64,000 bases of DNA from Pandoraea pulmonicola (GTDB taxonomy: Bacteria; Pseudomonadota; Gammaproteobacteria; Burkholderiales; Burkholderiaceae). The DNA is taken from positions 3,782,001 through 3,846,000 of the forward strand of contig NZ_CP010310.2 of the NCBI RefSeq assembly GCF_000815105.2. Direction: 5' to 3'. The position numbers and the translations under genes are program-made. Numbering within the stretch: position 1 is the stretch's first letter; each line of letters starts with the position of its first letter. The notes beneath the pieces were generated by a model. The model saw only the letters and a list, made by a program, of their open reading frames with translations. It was not told the origin of the DNA and made no database searches. This document shows positions 15,798 through 24,635 of the stretch, one piece after another.

Positions 15798-17012
15798 TGT
15801 AGAAGTCGCGACCCGATCTGACAGTTACCCGTTTTGACGGTGCGCGACTGTCAGATCAGATTCGAATCAGTGATTTTCTCTTTCCACGCCTCCTTTCCCG
15901 CGATCAGAGTTTGGAGCGGAGTCCGACCACAGCACATCTTACCTTGGTGGGTTCGCTCGCAGTTGTAGTAGGCCAGCCATGCATCGAGATCCGTCTGCAA
16001 CTCGTCGAGCGAGAGATAAAGCTTGCGCCGGAACGCGACTTGATAGAACTCTTGCAGGATGGTTTTGTGGAAGCGTTCGCAGATGCCGTTCGTCTGGGGA
16101 TGTCGCGTCTTGGTCCTGGTGTGCTCAATGTCGATCAAAGCCAGATATAGCTGGTAGTCGTGCGCTTCGGGTTTGCCGCAATACTCTGTGCCTCGGTCGG
16201 TCAGCATGCGGATGACGCCCATGCCGTGCTCCTCGAAGCACGGCAACACCCGGTCGTTCAACAGATCCGCGGCGGTGATCGGCGTCTTGGTGGTGTACAG
16301 CTTGGCTATGGCCACCTTACTGTAGGTGTCGACAAAGGTCTGCTGGTAGATCCGGCCAACACCTTTGATGGTTCCGACGTAGAAGGTATCCTGCGATCCC
16401 AGATAGCCGGGGTGGGCGGTTTCGATTTCGCCGTGGGCCAGATCGTCGTCCTGCTTTCTCTCCAACACGCTCACGTGGGCATCGGTCAGAACGATGCCTC
16501 GTTCGGCAACGAGCTTTTCCAGGGCCGAGAGCCGCTGCTTGAAGGACGATAGATCGTTGCGCAGCCAAATCGACCGAACACCCGATGGCGACACGAAAAT
16601 GCCGCGCTGGCGCAGTTCGTTGCTGGCGCGCACCTGACCGTGCGCAGGTTGCTCGGTGGCATAGTCCAGAACCGCCACTTCCGTCGCTTGTTCAACTCGG
16701 TTCTTCGGGTTTGGCTTACGTCGGTTGCTCTCGAACAGGGCTTCGACGCCGCCTTCGGCCACTGCGTTCTGGTAGCGATAGAACGTGTCTCGCGACAGGC
16801 CCTCCACCTTGCAGGCTTTCGATACGTTGCCCAACTCGGTGGCCAGATTCAGCAGCCAGATCTTGTGGCGAATGACATTTTGGTTGAGACTACTCATGGG
16901 GTTACTCCTTGGCGCTTGCGCGCTGTCTTGATGAAGATTCGCACCTCTATCAAAACGGGTAACCCCACCTCTTGGCAAGACCTTACTGTCAGATCAAGTC
17001 TGAACTTCTACA
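15798..17012 (-). mobile_element. IS481-family insertion sequence without target duplication
   Basis: The ends are TGTAGAAGT (15798 onward) and its inverted counterpart ACTTCTACA (ending 17012). Imperfect terminal repeats of about 27 bases both include GATCTGACAGT. The length is 1,215 bp. Flanks read ATGATT on the left and CGGCGG on the right, so no short direct repeat is present. This suggests recombination or deletion after insertion. Confidence 0.85.
15851..16897 (-). CDS. IS481-family transposase
   Basis: A 348-residue transposase with an N-terminal helix-turn-helix (about residues 5-60, including ELGNVSKACKVEGLSRDTFYRY) and an rve-type DDE integrase core. Visible catalytic-region motifs are GVGRIYQQTFVDTYS, LTDRGTEYCG (second Asp) and HPQTNGICERFHKTI (Glu), then NCERTHQG near the C-terminus. 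The start chosen is the ATG of MSSLNQ at 16897, preceded by AAGGAG at 8 bases. An in-frame extension of 27 codons lacks such a site. No internal stop or frameshift is seen, so the protein is probably functional even though the element lacks a target duplication. Confidence 0.9.
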   Translation of the reverse strand: MSSLNQNVIRHKIWLLNLATELGNVSKACKVEGLSRDTFYRYQNAVAEGGVEALFESNRRKPNPKNRVEQATEVAVLDYATEQPAHGQVRASNELRQRGIFVSPSGVRSIWLRNDLSSFKQRLSALEKLVAERGIVLTDAHVSVLERKQDDDLAHGEIETAHPGYLGSQDTFYVGTIKGVGRIYQQTFVDTYSKVAIAKLYTTKTPITAADLLNDRVLPCFEEHGMGVIRMLTDRGTEYCGKPEAHDYQLYLALIDIEHTRTKTRHPQTNGICERFHKTILQEFYQVAFRRKLYLSLDELQTDLDAWLAYYNCERTHQGKMCCGRTPLQTLIAGKEAWKEKITDSNLI

Positions 17013-17078
17013 CGGCGGAGGCGCATGGGCGACAGTTGAGGCCAACACAATGCCGACTACCACAAGCTTTCCGCGCAT
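17013..17078 (-). pseudogene. start of a secreted-protein gene cut by the IS481 element
   Basis: From an ATG at 17078, preceded by GGAG at 4 bases, the minus strand encodes MRGKLVVVGIVLASTVAHA followed by PPP. This has the form of a Sec signal peptide with an AHA-type cleavage site. The frame then enters the IS481 end. Beyond the element it meets TGA within three codons, so any original continuation was lost. It is only 22 codons, so the evidence is thin. Confidence 0.3.
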
Positions 17079-17139
17079 ATTTCTCCATCGAACGTCCGGC
17101 TAGCTCGACCCGCAGCCTAGAACGAATAAACGAATGGGT

Positions 17140-17218
17140 TGGTGGGCCTCCCGCGAGTCGAACGCGGCACCAACGAATTATGAGTTCGCTGCTCTAACCA
17201 GGCATGAGCTAGAGGCCC
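17140..17218 (-). tRNA. tRNA with CAU anticodon (Ile2 or Met), array member 1
   Basis: A 79-base tRNA including an encoded CCA. The acceptor GGGCCTC/GAGGCCC pairs fully, the T-arm is CCGCG-TTCGACT-CGCGG and the anticodon loop is CTCATAA. The D-loop is long (11 bases). The CAU anticodon means Met, or Ile for AUA codons after lysidine modification; discriminator A73 fits either. It differs strongly from the intact tRNA-Ile2 at 17778. Confidence 0.85.
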
Positions 17219-17221
17219 GTA

Positions 17222-17298
17222 TGGTGAGACGTGCTGGAATCGAACCAGCGACCTACAGCTTAGAAGGCTGTTGCTCTATCCATCTGAGCTAACGTCCC
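17222..17298 (-). tRNA. tRNA-Arg(UCU), array member 2
   Basis: A 77-base cloverleaf with encoded CCA. The anticodon loop CTTCTAA lies in the stem ACAGC/GCTGT. The acceptor stem GGGACGT pairs with ACGTCTC through one G-U wobble. It reads AGA, a rare codon in GC-rich genomes. It is 3 bases from its neighbour on each side. Confidence 0.9.
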
Positions 17299-17301
17299 GG
17301 C

Positions 17302-17389
17302 TGGCGGAAGCGGTGAGATTCGAACTCACGGACAGTTGCCCATCGCTGGTTTTCAAGACCAGTGCCTTAAACCGCTCGGCCACGCTTCC
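17302..17389 (-). tRNA. tRNA-Ser(UGA), array member 3
   Basis: An 88-base class II tRNA with a long variable arm. The anticodon loop is CTTGAAA in the stem CTGGT/ACCAG. The acceptor GGAAGCG pairs with CGCTTCC, and GCCA follows. It reads TCA (and other TCN by wobble). It resembles ordinary bacterial tRNA-Ser(UGA). Confidence 0.9.
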
Positions 17390-17393
17390 ATAC

Positions 17394-17467
17394 TGGAGCG
17401 GGTGAAGGGAATCGAACCCTCGTCATAAGCTTGGAAGGCTTCTGCTCTACCATTGAGCTACACTCGC
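17394..17467 (-). tRNA. tRNA-Gly(UCC), array member 4, with an acceptor mismatch
   Basis: A 74-base tRNA with encoded CCA and anticodon loop CTTCCAA. It reads GGA. The acceptor stem GCGAGTG/CACCCGC has an A4-C69 mismatch; proteobacterial tRNA-Gly(UCC) normally has G there. The rest looks standard, so this may be a drifting duplicate of the host gene. Confidence 0.85.
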
Positions 17468-17470
17468 ATA

Positions 17471-17722
17471 GGAGTCCAGTATTCTCCCGCCGTGCAATGC
17501 CAGCCTCAATCGGAATGTTCTTAGTTTCCGCGTCCAGTCACAGCGTCGTAGCCGCGCTCGCAGGCCAGTCCTGCTATGTGAGCAACGTCAGCGACTTTGG
17601 TTGATGGCTTGCAGAAGCGTGTGGTGGCGAGCCCACCCTCATGCAGTTGCGCTTCACTTCCTCACTGTGACCAGCTTGTCGCGGGACTTGCACCCGCAGG
17701 AGTGCGTCCATGCTGGGCGCAC
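17471..17722 (-). mobile_element. 5' fragment of a group II intron (class C-like)
   Basis: Read on the minus strand from 17722, the sequence opens GTGCGCCCAGCATGG, fitting the GUGYG 5' consensus and the usual start of bacterial group II introns. A hairpin GCGGGTGCAAGTCCCGC and GTGAGGAAGTGAAGC follow as in domain I. It begins immediately after the T-run of a Rho-independent terminator, the insertion rule of class C introns. No reverse transcriptase or domain V is present; the fragment ends at the tRNA array. Identification rests on remembered sequence features. Confidence 0.55.
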
Positions 17723-17723
17723 A

Positions 17724-17752
17724 AAGAAAAACGCCGCTGGTCAGAGCGGCGT
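17724..17752 (-). terminator. terminator of the rpoD / tRNA-Ile2 transcript
   Basis: On the minus strand ACGCCGCT and AGCGGCGT form a perfect 8-bp stem with a 6-base loop, followed by TTTTTCTTT. It lies just past the tRNA-Ile2 3' end. The intron fragment starts at the next base after the T-run. Confidence 0.85.
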
Positions 17753-17777
17753 AAAGTGTTGAAACAAAAACGTTTTT

Positions 17778-17853
<76 letters not shown>

Positions 17854-17881
17854 GGAACGACTGGCGCTCGCTCAGCGGCAA

Positions 17882-20518
17882 TCAATTGCCTTCGAGGAAC
17901 GACTTGAGCTTGTCGGAACGGCTCGGGTGACGCAGCTTGCGCAGCGCCTTGGCTTCGATCTGACGAATACGCTCACGCGTCACGTCAAACTGCTTGCCCA
18001 CTTCCTCGAGCGTGTGGTCCGTGCTCATTTCGATACCGAAACGCATGCGCAGCACCTTGGCCTCACGCGGCGTCAGCGAATCGAGCACGTCCTTCACGAC
18101 GTCGCGCATACTACCATGCAATGCGGCGTCGGCAGGAGCTACCGTGCCAGTATCTTCGATGAAATCTCCCAAATGTGAATCGTCGTCGTCACCGATCGGC
18201 GTTTCCATGGAGATCGGCTCCTTCGCGATCTTCATGATCTTGCGGATCTTGTCCTCCGGCATCTCCATCTTCTCGGCCAGCGTCGCCGGATCCGGCTCGA
18301 CACCGGTCTCCTGCAGAATCTGACGCGAAATCCGGTTCATCTTGTTGATCGTCTCGATCATGTGCACCGGAATACGGATGGTACGCGCCTGGTCCGCGAT
18401 CGAACGCGTGATGGCCTGACGGATCCACCACGTCGCGTACGTCGAGAACTTGTAACCACGACGGTATTCGAACTTGTCCACCGCCTTCATCAAGCCGATG
18501 TTGCCCTCCTGGATCAGATCCAGGAACTGCAGGCCACGGTTCGTGTACTTCTTCGCAATCGAAATCACCAGACGCAGGTTCGCTTCGGTCATCTCGCGCT
18601 TGGCCTTGCGGGCACGACGCTCGCCTTCCGACATCTTGCGGTTGACGTCCTTCAACTCGGCCAACGGCAACACCACGCGCGCCTGCAGATCGATCAGCTT
18701 CTGCTGCAGCTCCTGCACGGCCGGCACGTTGCGCTCGACCACCGAGCTGTACGCCTTGTTATCGGCCACAACCGTGTAGATCCAGTCGAGATTGGTTTCG
18801 TTGCCCGGGAAGCGCGACACGAAATCCGCACGGGGCATACCGCACTTGTCGACCACGATGTTCAGGATCGCACGCTCGATATTGCGCACTTCGTCCACCT
18901 GCGAACGCAGCGTGTCGCACAGACGCTCGACCGTACGCGCCGTGAAGCGGATCGTCATCAGCTCCGCCTGGATCGACTCGCCAGCCTTCACATACGGCTT
19001 CGACTGATAGCCTTCCTTCTCGAACGCACGACGCATCTTGCCGAACCAGTCGGCGATCACGGCGAACTTGGCGAGCGAATCACGCTTGAGCTGCTCGACC
19101 TGCGCTGCCGAAGCACCGCCGCCGCTGCCGCTGCTGTCATCTTCCTCGTCGCCTTCTTCCTCTTCCTCGGCTTCCTCTTCGGCGTCAGCGTCGAAGTCCT
19201 CGTCGTCGGAAGATCCGGCGGCCGCTTCGGTCTCCGCATTCGGATCGATCAGGCCGTCGACCACCTCGTCGATGCGCATTTCCTCACGCTCGACCTTCTC
19301 GGCCATCGCCAGAATCTCGGCAATCGTCGTCGGGCACGCGGAAATGGCTTGCACCATGTGCTTCAAGCCTTCCTCGATGCGCTTGGCGATCTCGATTTCA
19401 CCCTCACGCGTAAGCAGCTCGACCGTGCCCATCTCACGCATGTACATACGCACCGGGTCGGTCGTGCGGCCAAACTCGGAATCGACTGTCGACAGCGCCG
19501 CTTCGGCCTCTTCCTCGACTTCATCGTCCGACGCGGCATTCGGCGCGTTGTCGTTGAGCAGCAGCGTTTCGGCATCGGGCGCCCGCTCGTACACGGCAAT
19601 GCCCATGTCGTTGAACGTGCCGATCACGCCCTCGATCGCCTCGCTCTCCACCAACTCGTCGGGCAAGTGGTCGTTGATCTCTGCGAAGGTGAGGAAGCCA
19701 CGTTCCTTGCCCAGCTTGATCAGTGCCTTCAGTTTGCCGCGACGCTCCTCAAGTTCCTCGGCCGTACCGGGCTGGTGCGAGGAAAATGCGTCCTTGAGCA
19801 GTGCTTTCTCTTTTGCCCGGCGATCACGCGCCTTCTGCTTTTCCACTTTGGTCTGATCTTCGTTCACGGGTTGATCACTAGTATTCGCTGCGACGTTCTG
19901 CTCCGCCGAAGCGGCGGTCTTCGCGGCCCGACCACGCGTCTTTTGGACGGATGGCTCAACGGTTGCCGGCGCGACCTCCACAGCCTCGGTTTTGCGTGAG
20001 ACCCCGGTCTTGCGTGGGGCCTGCGTCGCAGGCGTACTACGGCCCGCCTGGCTCGAAGCCTTGGCGGTAGTTGCGCTCTTCGCGCTTTTTTCAGCGGGTT
20101 GTCGGGCCTGCGGTTTCCCGCCTGCCGTCGCCTTGGTGGCCGATACTGCCTTCGTCCCCTTGACGGGCGGCTCGGACTTCACCGTCGGCTTGACCGCCTT
20201 CGCAGTCCCCACCTTCGCGGCGGTCGCACTCGCACGCTTGGTGACATCGGTCACCTTCGCAGCCGTCTTGCCGGTCGTCTTCGATTTTGCGCCGGCGGCT
20301 GCCTTTACTTGCGTCGTCGTAGTACGTTTCGCCGAACTTGCCTGGCTGGCCGTTTTCTTGGTGGCTTGCGCAACCTTGCCGGCCTTCGCTTCAACGCCAG
20401 CCTTCGCAGAGCGAGACGCCCCCCTCCCACCGGACGCCGCCGCCGCGCTCGCCGCGCGCTTTGCCTTCGGTACAGGGATAACCGTCTTTTTTCCGCTGGT
20501 CGTTGTCATCTTTGCCAT
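17882..20518 (-). CDS. rpoD: RNA polymerase sigma factor RpoD (sigma-70) with long basic N-terminal tail
   Basis: The primary sigma factor. Region 2 ([35 protein letters not shown]) and region 4 ([35 protein letters not shown]) are canonical. The protein is 878 residues, much longer than the roughly 610 of E. coli. The extra length is mainly an N-terminal tail of about 230 residues rich in Lys, Ala and Thr (repeated PAKK/TAAK-like blocks) before region 1.1. The non-conserved region also has a strongly acidic run ([14 protein letters not shown]). The start is taken at ATG 20518 (MAKMTTT); 20509 is equally possible and neither has a strong Shine-Dalgarno sequence. It follows dnaG by 63 bases in the usual operon, and tRNA-Ile2 lies directly downstream. 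Confidence 0.95.
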   Translation of the reverse strand: MAKMTTTSGKKTVIPVPKAKRAASAAAASGGRGASRSAKAGVEAKAGKVAQATKKTASQASSAKRTTTTQVKAAAGAKSKTTGKTAAKVTDVTKRASATAAKVGTAKAVKPTVKSEPPVKGTKAVSATKATAGGKPQARQPAEKSAKSATTAKASSQAGRSTPATQAPRKTGVSRKTEAVEVAPATVEPSVQKTRGRAAKTAASAEQNVAANTSDQPVNEDQTKVEKQKARDRRAKEKALLKDAFSSHQPGTAEELEERRGKLKALIKLGKERGFLTFAEINDHLPDELVESEAIEGVIGTFNDMGIAVYERAPDAETLLLNDNAPNAASDDEVEEEAEAALSTVDSEFGRTTDPVRMYMREMGTVELLTREGEIEIAKRIEEGLKHMVQAISACPTTIAEILAMAEKVEREEMRIDEVVDGLIDPNAETEAAAGSSDDEDFDADAEEEAEEEEEGDEEDDSSGSGGGASAAQVEQLKRDSLAKFAVIADWFGKMRRAFEKEGYQSKPYVKAGESIQAELMTIRFTARTVERLCDTLRSQVDEVRNIERAILNIVVDKCGMPRADFVSRFPGNETNLDWIYTVVADNKAYSSVVERNVPAVQELQQKLIDLQARVVLPLAELKDVNRKMSEGERRARKAKREMTEANLRLVISIAKKYTNRGLQFLDLIQEGNIGLMKAVDKFEYRRGYKFSTYATWWIRQAITRSIADQARTIRIPVHMIETINKMNRISRQILQETGVEPDPATLAEKMEMPEDKIRKIMKIAKEPISMETPIGDDDDSHLGDFIEDTGTVAPADAALHGSMRDVVKDVLDSLTPREAKVLRMRFGIEMSTDHTLEEVGKQFDVTRERIRQIEAKALRKLRHPSRSDKLKSFLEGN

Positions 20519-20581
20519 AGCGATCTCGCTTGCCAGAAAACAGCCCACTGAAAACTTTTCATTATAGCACGCGGGCTTACC

Positions 20582-22465
20582 TCAACTTCGCGCGCCTCCC
20601 GTGCCGGCCGTAGCCAGCAATCGCTTCAACTCGTCGCGTTGCCGCGACAGCGCCTGTGCATGGCGCAATTCCTCGGACGTCAGTGACGGCCGCTTGAAAA
20701 TCGTCTCCAGCTCTTCGCACAACCCGTCGTACTGCAGGCGCCGAATGGCGCTGCGCAGTTCGGTAAGCCGCAACGTAATCTGTTCTTCTCGCCGCTCGAT
20801 CTGGGCCTCGTCGGCCGGATCGAACAACAGCAAATCGCGGGCGTTTTCCTCAAACGACAGGATCTCTCGCAGAATGTCGTCGAAACTCGCCCAATTCGGC
20901 GATGACCGCAGTCGATCGGACATGAAGCGAAAATCCGCCTGCGCGCCCATTTCATGACAATGCGCCAGCACCTCCGAGAAAATCTCGGCGTGATGTCGCA
21001 CGTTCTGCAATATCTTGGTCTCTTCCTCGGTCAATTCGTTTCCGAGCACCGGGAACATGAGCAAGTTCTGCAACGCCCGATGTTCCGTGCCGACCACCCG
21101 GCGCTTTTCGCGCTTCGCAGGCGCCTTATCCCAGGGATTCTGGCGGCGCGCAGCGCTGATCTGCAACTCGCACAACTCCGCGACTTCCTCGACCGTACTT
21201 CCCACCCGCTCGGCCAGGGCGTGAAGAATCTGGCCACGCAGCGCGTTCGCCGGCATCTGCTGCAGCAACGGCTTGGCCTCGAACAGCGCACGCGCCCGGC
21301 CCTCGGGCTGATGCATTTCCTTGCCGGCCGTCACCTCGCCAATCAGAAACTGCGACATTGGCATGGCACGCGCCACTTCGTCGGCGAAGGCCTGCGTACC
21401 GTGCTCGCGCACGTAACTGTCCGGATCGTGCTCGCTCGGCAAAAACAGAAACTTGAAACTCCGGTTGTCATCGGCATGCGGCAGACACGCTTCGAGGGCG
21501 CGGCGCGCCGCACGGCGCCCGGCCGCATCGCCGTCGAAGCTGAACACCACCGTCTCGGTCTGGCGCAACAGCTTCTGGACATGCATCGGCGTGCACGCGG
21601 TACCGAGCGTCGCTACGGCCTGCGGGAAGCCAAGCTGGGCCAGCGCGACGACATCCATATAGCCTTCGACCACCAGCACATAGCCTGCGTCGCGAATCCC
21701 GACTCGCGCCTCGAACAGACCGTAAAGCTCACTGCCCTTGCTGAAGAGCGGTGTCTCCGGCGAGTTCAGATATTTCGGCTCCCCCTTGTCCAGCACCCGT
21801 CCGCCAAAGGCGATCACCTGCCCCTTGGTATTGCGGATCGGGAACATGATCCGGTCGCGGAAGCGATCGTAACGGCGTTTCGTGCCGCCCGCCTCGCCCT
21901 TGTCGCTTTCGATGACCAGGCCTGCTTCGAGCAGTTGATCGTCACGGTAATTCGGGAACGCCGCTTCCAGGTTCTGCCACGCATCCGGGGCAAATCCCAG
22001 ACCGAAATGCGCAGCGATTTCACCCGTCAGCCCACGTCGCTTCAAATAATCGATGGCCGCCGGCGCCCCGCGCAACTGCTTGCGGTAGTAATCGCAAGCG
22101 CGCGTCATGACGTCGACCAGACCGAGGGTCTGGGCACGCTGGGCGGCGGCGGGCGGCGCGCCCGGCAGCGGCGCTTCACGCGGCACGTCCAGCCCTACGT
22201 TGCGGGCCAACTCCTCGACAGCTTCAACAAATCCGAGTCCGGCATGCTCCATCAGAAAGCTGATCGCGCTGCCGTGCGCGCCGCACCCGAAGCAGTGATA
22301 GAACTGCTTGGTGGGACTTACCGTAAATGAGGGCGACTTCTCATTATGAAAGGGGCACAGCCCCATGAAGTTCGCCCCGCCCTTCTTCAACTGCACATAA
22401 CGACCCACCACCTCGACAATATCGACGCGGTTGAGCAAATCCTGCAGAAATGACTGGGGAATCAC
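20582..22465 (-). CDS. dnaG: DNA primase DnaG
   Basis: A 627-residue primase that makes RNA primers at the replication fork. The N-terminal CHC2 zinc finger is intact (Cys37, His40, Cys58, Cys61 in CPFH and CFGC). The catalytic core follows with the Toprim block (VVEGYMDVVAL and a later DGDAAGRRAARRA, residues about 260-330). The C-terminal third is the helical DnaB-interaction domain. Length is normal for the family. It is the middle gene of the yqeY-dnaG-rpoD operon, with 63-69 bases between genes, so it is probably co-transcribed with both. No anomaly is seen in the active-site motifs. Confidence 0.97.
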   Translation of the reverse strand: MIPQSFLQDLLNRVDIVEVVGRYVQLKKGGANFMGLCPFHNEKSPSFTVSPTKQFYHCFGCGAHGSAISFLMEHAGLGFVEAVEELARNVGLDVPREAPLPGAPPAAAQRAQTLGLVDVMTRACDYYRKQLRGAPAAIDYLKRRGLTGEIAAHFGLGFAPDAWQNLEAAFPNYRDDQLLEAGLVIESDKGEAGGTKRRYDRFRDRIMFPIRNTKGQVIAFGGRVLDKGEPKYLNSPETPLFSKGSELYGLFEARVGIRDAGYVLVVEGYMDVVALAQLGFPQAVATLGTACTPMHVQKLLRQTETVVFSFDGDAAGRRAARRALEACLPHADDNRSFKFLFLPSEHDPDSYVREHGTQAFADEVARAMPMSQFLIGEVTAGKEMHQPEGRARALFEAKPLLQQMPANALRGQILHALAERVGSTVEEVAELCELQISAARRQNPWDKAPAKREKRRVVGTEHRALQNLLMFPVLGNELTEEETKILQNVRHHAEIFSEVLAHCHEMGAQADFRFMSDRLRSSPNWASFDDILREILSFEENARDLLLFDPADEAQIERREEQITLRLTELRSAIRRLQYDGLCEELETIFKRPSLTSEELRHAQALSRQRDELKRLLATAGTGGARS

Positions 22466-22534
22466 TGGATCGATGCCATCGCAACGCGGAGGCGCACCGT
22501 CGCACGCGCGACAGGCGCCGGCCGCACTACCGGA

Positions 22535-22981
22535 TTACGCAGCCAACGCCGCCTTCACTTGCGCGGACACGGCCGTCATGTCGGCCCGGCCGGCCAACTG
22601 GCTCTTGAGCACGCCCATCACCTTGCCCATGTCCTGCGGACCGGCAGCTCCCGTCTGAGCCACGGCAGCCTTGACTGCCTGCGCGACCTCGTCCGCCGAG
22701 AGCTGTTGCGGCATGTAGACCTGGAGGACGACGAGCTCGGCGGCCTCCTTGTCGGCCAGATCCTGACGGCCGGCGGCCTCGAACTGACTGATGGAATCCT
22801 TGCGTTGTTTGATCAGCTTGTCGACGATGGCAACGGTAGCCGCGTCATCGAGAGTGATGCGCTCGTCAACTTCCTTTTGCTTGATTGCCGCGAGCAGCAA
22901 CCGAATGGTCCCCAGTTTGTCGGCGGCTTTGGCACGCATGGCCGTCTTCATGTCTTCGTTGATGCGTTCTTTAAGACTCAT
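22535..22981 (-). CDS. YqeY / GatB-tail domain protein
   Basis: A 148-residue all-helical protein of the YqeY family, related to the C-terminal tRNA-binding domain of GatB and GatE. It starts MSLKERINEDMKTAMRAKA and contains the family's QRKDSISQFEAAGRQDLADKE block and the GPQDMGKVMGVLKSQLAGRAD segment. The exact function is unsettled; a role near tRNA or translation has been suggested for the family. It is the first gene of the operon with dnaG and rpoD. In many Burkholderiales rpsU would precede it, but no S21 gene is present upstream here. The start codon is the ATG at 22981; longer frames run into the intergenic hairpin. Confidence 0.88.
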   Translation of the reverse strand: MSLKERINEDMKTAMRAKAADKLGTIRLLLAAIKQKEVDERITLDDAATVAIVDKLIKQRKDSISQFEAAGRQDLADKEAAELVVLQVYMPQQLSADEVAQAVKAAVAQTGAAGPQDMGKVMGVLKSQLAGRADMTAVSAQVKAALAA

Positions 22982-23348
22982 GAGCAGGGATTCCGGAATT
23001 CGAGTACGTTTCAGTGTAGTGCATGCCGCCCCAAAGAAAAGGACGACCGGCATGTGACCTGCGCCTCCCGCGTACGCAGCCGATACACCGGCGCCAGAGC
23101 GCTCGGGCGCAAAAAGCACAAAAACCCGCTTGACGAATACGCTCACGCGCGCGATCACAAGCGGGTTCGCTGGAGACTGGGGCGCTCCCCGGACCGCACG
23201 ACGACGCCGGCAATGCGGGGGAAAATCCGCGGAAATCATGCCAGCCCGGATCCGAACGCGTCCCGAAAACAACCCAAAACGCCAAAAAGTGCAATTTTTT
23301 CGCCGTCTCCACGAAGGGGAGAGCCTACCATAGCGTGCCAGCAACCGT
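22982..23348. other. gene-free leader upstream of yqeY; no rpsU
   Basis: A 367-base interval between the FAD-oxidoreductase stop and yqeY. It contains a strong terminator hairpin (listed separately) and presumably the promoter of the yqeY-dnaG-rpoD operon. None of the six frames encodes ribosomal protein S21, which often occupies this spot. Confidence 0.5.
23110..23167 (-). terminator. terminator after the FAD oxidoreductase gene
   Basis: AACCCGCTTG and CAAGCGGGTT (23123-23132, 23158-23167) form a perfect 10-bp stem around a GC-rich loop. On the minus strand the stem is followed by TTTTTGTGCTTTTT. It separates the upstream oxidoreductase from the yqeY operon. Confidence 0.75.
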
Positions 23349-24599
23349 CTATGACAGCGCGTCGCCCCTCGCCCGCTCCGCCCGTACGCTTTCGGACATC
23401 GCCTGGGCACAGGCCACCGCCGATGCCCAGGCCCACTGGAAGTTGTAGCCACCAAGCCAGCCCGTCACGTCGACGACCTCGCCGATGAAGTGCAGCCCCG
23501 GCTGCGCGCGCGCTTCGAGCGTGGCGGACGACAGGGCTCGCGTATCCACACCGCCACGCGTGACCTCCGCCTTGCGCCAGCCTTCCGAGCCGCAAGGTTT
23601 GAGCGTCCAGCTGGAAAATGCCTGGGCGAGCGCGCGCAGCACCTTGTCCGACAATTCCTGCACGCGCACCTGGGGCAAGAGCCCACCGTTGGCGACCCAG
23701 GCGTCGGCCAGCCTTGCCGGCACCCACTGCGCCAGCAGATTGCCCAACTGACGCTTCGATGTCGCCTTCGCCTCGAGGAGTGCCGCCTCGATGTCCGACG
23801 TCGGCGCCAGGTTCAGCGTGATGGGCTGGCCGGGCATCCAGAAACTCGAGATCTGCAGAATGGCTGGGCCGGACAGCCCCCGGTGCGTGAAAAGCAGGTC
23901 TTCGAGAAAGTTGCCTGCTTCCTTGCCCTTCCCTGTGCTCACGTCGACTTCGAGCGACAGCCCCGAGAGGCCCGCAAACGGCGCCCATGTCGAGGCGTCG
24001 AACATCAGCGGCACCAGCGCCGGACGCGGCTCGACGATGCTCAGCCCGAATTGACGCGCGATCCGGTAGCCCCAGTCCGTCGCCCCGATCTTGGGAATCG
24101 ACAGGCCGCCGGTCGCGATGACCAAGCGTTTTGCGGCGATATGCCCCGCATCTGTCGTCAAATGATAGGGATGCGCCCCGCCCGCCGTGGTATGAACGAC
24201 GGTGTGCACGGCGCACGGCATGCGCCAGTGGACATGGCCCGCCGCACACTCCTTGCGGAGCATTTCGATGATGTCTTCCGCACTCTCGTCGCAGAAGAGC
24301 TGACCACGATGCTTCTCGTGCCACGCAATGCGGTGACGGGCCAGCAGATCAAGGAAGTCGCGCGGCGTATAGCGGGCCAGCGCGGAGCGGCAAAAACGCG
24401 GGTTCTCGGACAGATAGTTGGCCGGCCCGGCGTTGATATTGGTGAAATTGCAGCGTCCGCCGCCGGAGATTCGAATCTTCTCGGCCAGACGCGTGGCGTG
24501 ATCGATGAGCACCACGCGCAGCCCGAGCTGCCCGGCCACGGCCGCGCACATCAGGCCGGCCGCACCGGCGCCCACAATCGCTACATCGAACTTTTCCAT
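23349..24599 (-). CDS. HI0933/YhiN-family FAD-dependent oxidoreductase
   Basis: A 416-residue flavoprotein-like protein. It opens with a classic dinucleotide-binding fold, DVAIVGAGAAGLMCAAVAGQ (about residues 4-23), then ISGGGRCNFTNI and, near the C-terminus, GEVVDVTGWLGGYNFQWAWASG-like signature residues for FAD binding. This family (HI0933, YhiN) is widespread but has no firmly established reaction. The start is the ATG of MEKFDV at 24599. The frame extends 21 codons further up, but the shorter start begins right before the Rossmann strand. It is divergent from tsaD across a short 90-base region. Confidence 0.85.
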   Translation of the reverse strand: MEKFDVAIVGAGAAGLMCAAVAGQLGLRVVLIDHATRLAEKIRISGGGRCNFTNINAGPANYLSENPRFCRSALARYTPRDFLDLLARHRIAWHEKHRGQLFCDESAEDIIEMLRKECAAGHVHWRMPCAVHTVVHTTAGGAHPYHLTTDAGHIAAKRLVIATGGLSIPKIGATDWGYRIARQFGLSIVEPRPALVPLMFDASTWAPFAGLSGLSLEVDVSTGKGKEAGNFLEDLLFTHRGLSGPAILQISSFWMPGQPITLNLAPTSDIEAALLEAKATSKRQLGNLLAQWVPARLADAWVANGGLLPQVRVQELSDKVLRALAQAFSSWTLKPCGSEGWRKAEVTRGGVDTRALSSATLEARAQPGLHFIGEVVDVTGWLGGYNFQWAWASAVACAQAMSESVRAERARGDALS

Positions 24600-24635
24600 G
24601 GCGCGCATTGTAACCGGCGGGTGACGGGGCCGACT

